14,195 bases of DNA from the NCBI GenBank assembly GCA_023428245.1, contig JAEYYX010000116.1:1-14195 (forward strand), given 5' to 3'. Position 1 is the stretch's first letter. Each line of letters begins with the position of its first letter. Under the pieces are notes generated by a model. It was not told where the DNA came from. It worked only from the letters and a program-made list of their open reading frames with translations, and searched no databases. Both the position numbers and the translations under genes were made by a program. Positions 13,262 to 14,195 of the stretch are shown one piece after another. The DNA is from Pseudomonadota bacterium. Its GTDB lineage: Bacteria > Myxococcota_A > Polyangia > Polyangiales > Polyangiaceae.

Positions 13262-14195
13262 ATGCAATACAGAAGACTCATCGCTTTCGCGCTTGCCCTC
13301 GGAGCGGGCTGCAACGGTCAAACGACGGAGGGGCTTCAGCCCCTGCCGGAGGACGAGGCTAGGAAGCATGAAGCGCCGGGAGCGGACGGGACGTGTGTTG
13401 CGACCCGGACCACCGACGATGCTTGGAGCTCGAGCTTCAAGACCGTCCAGCTCGGCTCGCGAGAGCAAGTTCGGGTGAAGCTCGATCCGTGCAGCAATAT
13501 TGCGTTAGGTTTTACGTCCTATCAGGAAGACTCGGATCATGGACACTCGGTGCGGCTCTACCGGGTTTTCCGAAACGGAGCGACCGACTGGACCGCGTGG
13601 TTGCCAACGGCGCTCCGCTTCGACATGCAGGTGGATGAGTTCGGTAACATTATCAACTTATCAGAGAGTTGGTTAACAGTCTTAACTGCTTCTGGCGAGC
13701 CACATCTCGGCGTTCCCTCCGAGGGGCATCCACTCGGAGGAAGCTACCTGCGTCAGCTCTCAGGGAACTGGTTGATTGGCTGGGATAGAGTGGTTTCGCT
13801 CCCGAGCGGTAGAGTTCTCGAGGGGCGAGGCTATTGGGGAAACAGCAGGCAAATAGATCGTCTGGATGTCGCTATCGTGGAAGACGATCAAAGACTGCTG
13901 ACGACCATCAATCAGAACTTTGATTTCAACGCTGGTATCTTCACCGGATCACAAATTCTCGTCATCGAGTTTCCGGGGGCGAAGGTTCAATTCATCCACG
14001 CCCCTGAAGATCCTAGCTTCTACGCGGAGACCGCCCTTCTCGCGGCCGATAGCCAGAGGGCTTTCCTCGGCTCGACCTACTACGTCGCGGACCCTGCGAC
14101 TCACGAGCGTATCGAGTGCTCGGAATCTGTGCTCATTGATATCCGCGACGAGAATTGGAGGCCGGAGCCGCTCGGCTTTTGCGGCGCGATCGAGG
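13262..14195 (+). CDS. Lipoprotein of unknown function, cut by window end
   Basis: An open frame of 311 codons begins at ATG 13262 and is still open at the window edge. The N-terminus MQYRRLIAFALALGAGC is a lipoprotein signal with Cys17 as the probable lipidated residue, followed by an acidic Pro-rich linker (about 20-40). The rest is strand-rich with repeated W/G/D turns (DWTAWLPTALRFDM, GNWLIGWDRVVSLPSGRVL, FDFNAGIFTGSQILVIEF, FLGSTYYVADPATHE) and could be a beta-propeller or similar; no family is recognised. It begins 3 nt after the protease stop, so it is almost certainly cotranscribed. Parts of it (13621-13680, about 42% GC by hand count) are far poorer in GC than prfA. It may tether or assist the protease at the outer membrane, an inference from position only. 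Confidence 0.85.
   Translation, partial: MQYRRLIAFALALGAGCNGQTTEGLQPLPEDEARKHEAPGADGTCVATRTTDDAWSSSFKTVQLGSREQVRVKLDPCSNIALGFTSYQEDSDHGHSVRLYRVFRNGATDWTAWLPTALRFDMQVDEFGNIINLSESWLTVLTASGEPHLGVPSEGHPLGGSYLRQLSGNWLIGWDRVVSLPSGRVLEGRGYWGNSRQIDRLDVAIVEDDQRLLTTINQNFDFNAGIFTGSQILVIEFPGAKVQFIHAPEDPSFYAETALLAADSQRAFLGSTYYVADPATHERIECSESVLIDIRDENWRPEPLGFCGAIE

Overview
The window looks like chromosomal DNA from a high-GC myxobacterium-type deltaproteobacterium (Myxococcota, perhaps Polyangiales-like). This rests on high-GC third-position-rich codon use, a secreted Cys-rich protein with a MYXO-CTERM-like tail, several small lipoproteins, a degenerate double-FHA protein and an ECF sigma factor with an unusual membrane partner. 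The taxonomy is an inference from style; there is no rRNA or other marker here.

Left part (1-3800). A leftward, translationally coupled operon runs prfA (release factor 1) - uncharacterised 140-aa protein - Cys-rich lipoprotein. Divergent from prfA is a 454-aa protein with TPR-like helices, a deltaproteobacterial-type middle domain and two FHA-like domains that have lost key phospho-binding residues. A tiny leftward Ala/Glu-rich lipoprotein follows, built from a short repeat and ending in an intrinsic terminator.

Middle part (3800-8900). A rightward operon encodes an ECF sigma factor, a single-pass membrane protein with a TPR-like exported domain (probable anti-sigma or sensor; 4-nt overlap) and a signal-peptide/coiled-coil/beta-barrel protein. 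Together they read as a cell-envelope sensing cassette. A convergent 93-aa protein follows. Next is a 402-aa secreted protein with four CX5CX5C repeats and a C-terminal sorting tail, closed by a textbook UUCG-loop terminator. A 77-aa two-helix membrane protein comes after it.

Right part (8790-14195). A leftward pair encodes a flavin/PNPOx-fold general-stress-type protein and a guanine-deaminase-like enzyme. The deaminase reading frame is cut by one in-frame TAG just before the intact HAE and PCxxC zinc motifs. Diverging rightward are a 1000-aa secreted metzincin-like protease, with an unusually spaced zinc motif and two homologous C-terminal beta domains, and, 3 nt later, a lipoprotein that runs off the window. 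This pair has visibly lower GC and may be an accessory secretion locus.

The most notable items are the amber-interrupted deaminase beside an intact RF1 gene, the sigma/TPR-membrane/barrel cassette, and the protease-lipoprotein pair. No tRNA, rRNA, CRISPR array or insertion sequence was seen, and no gene-free stretch exceeds 300 bases.
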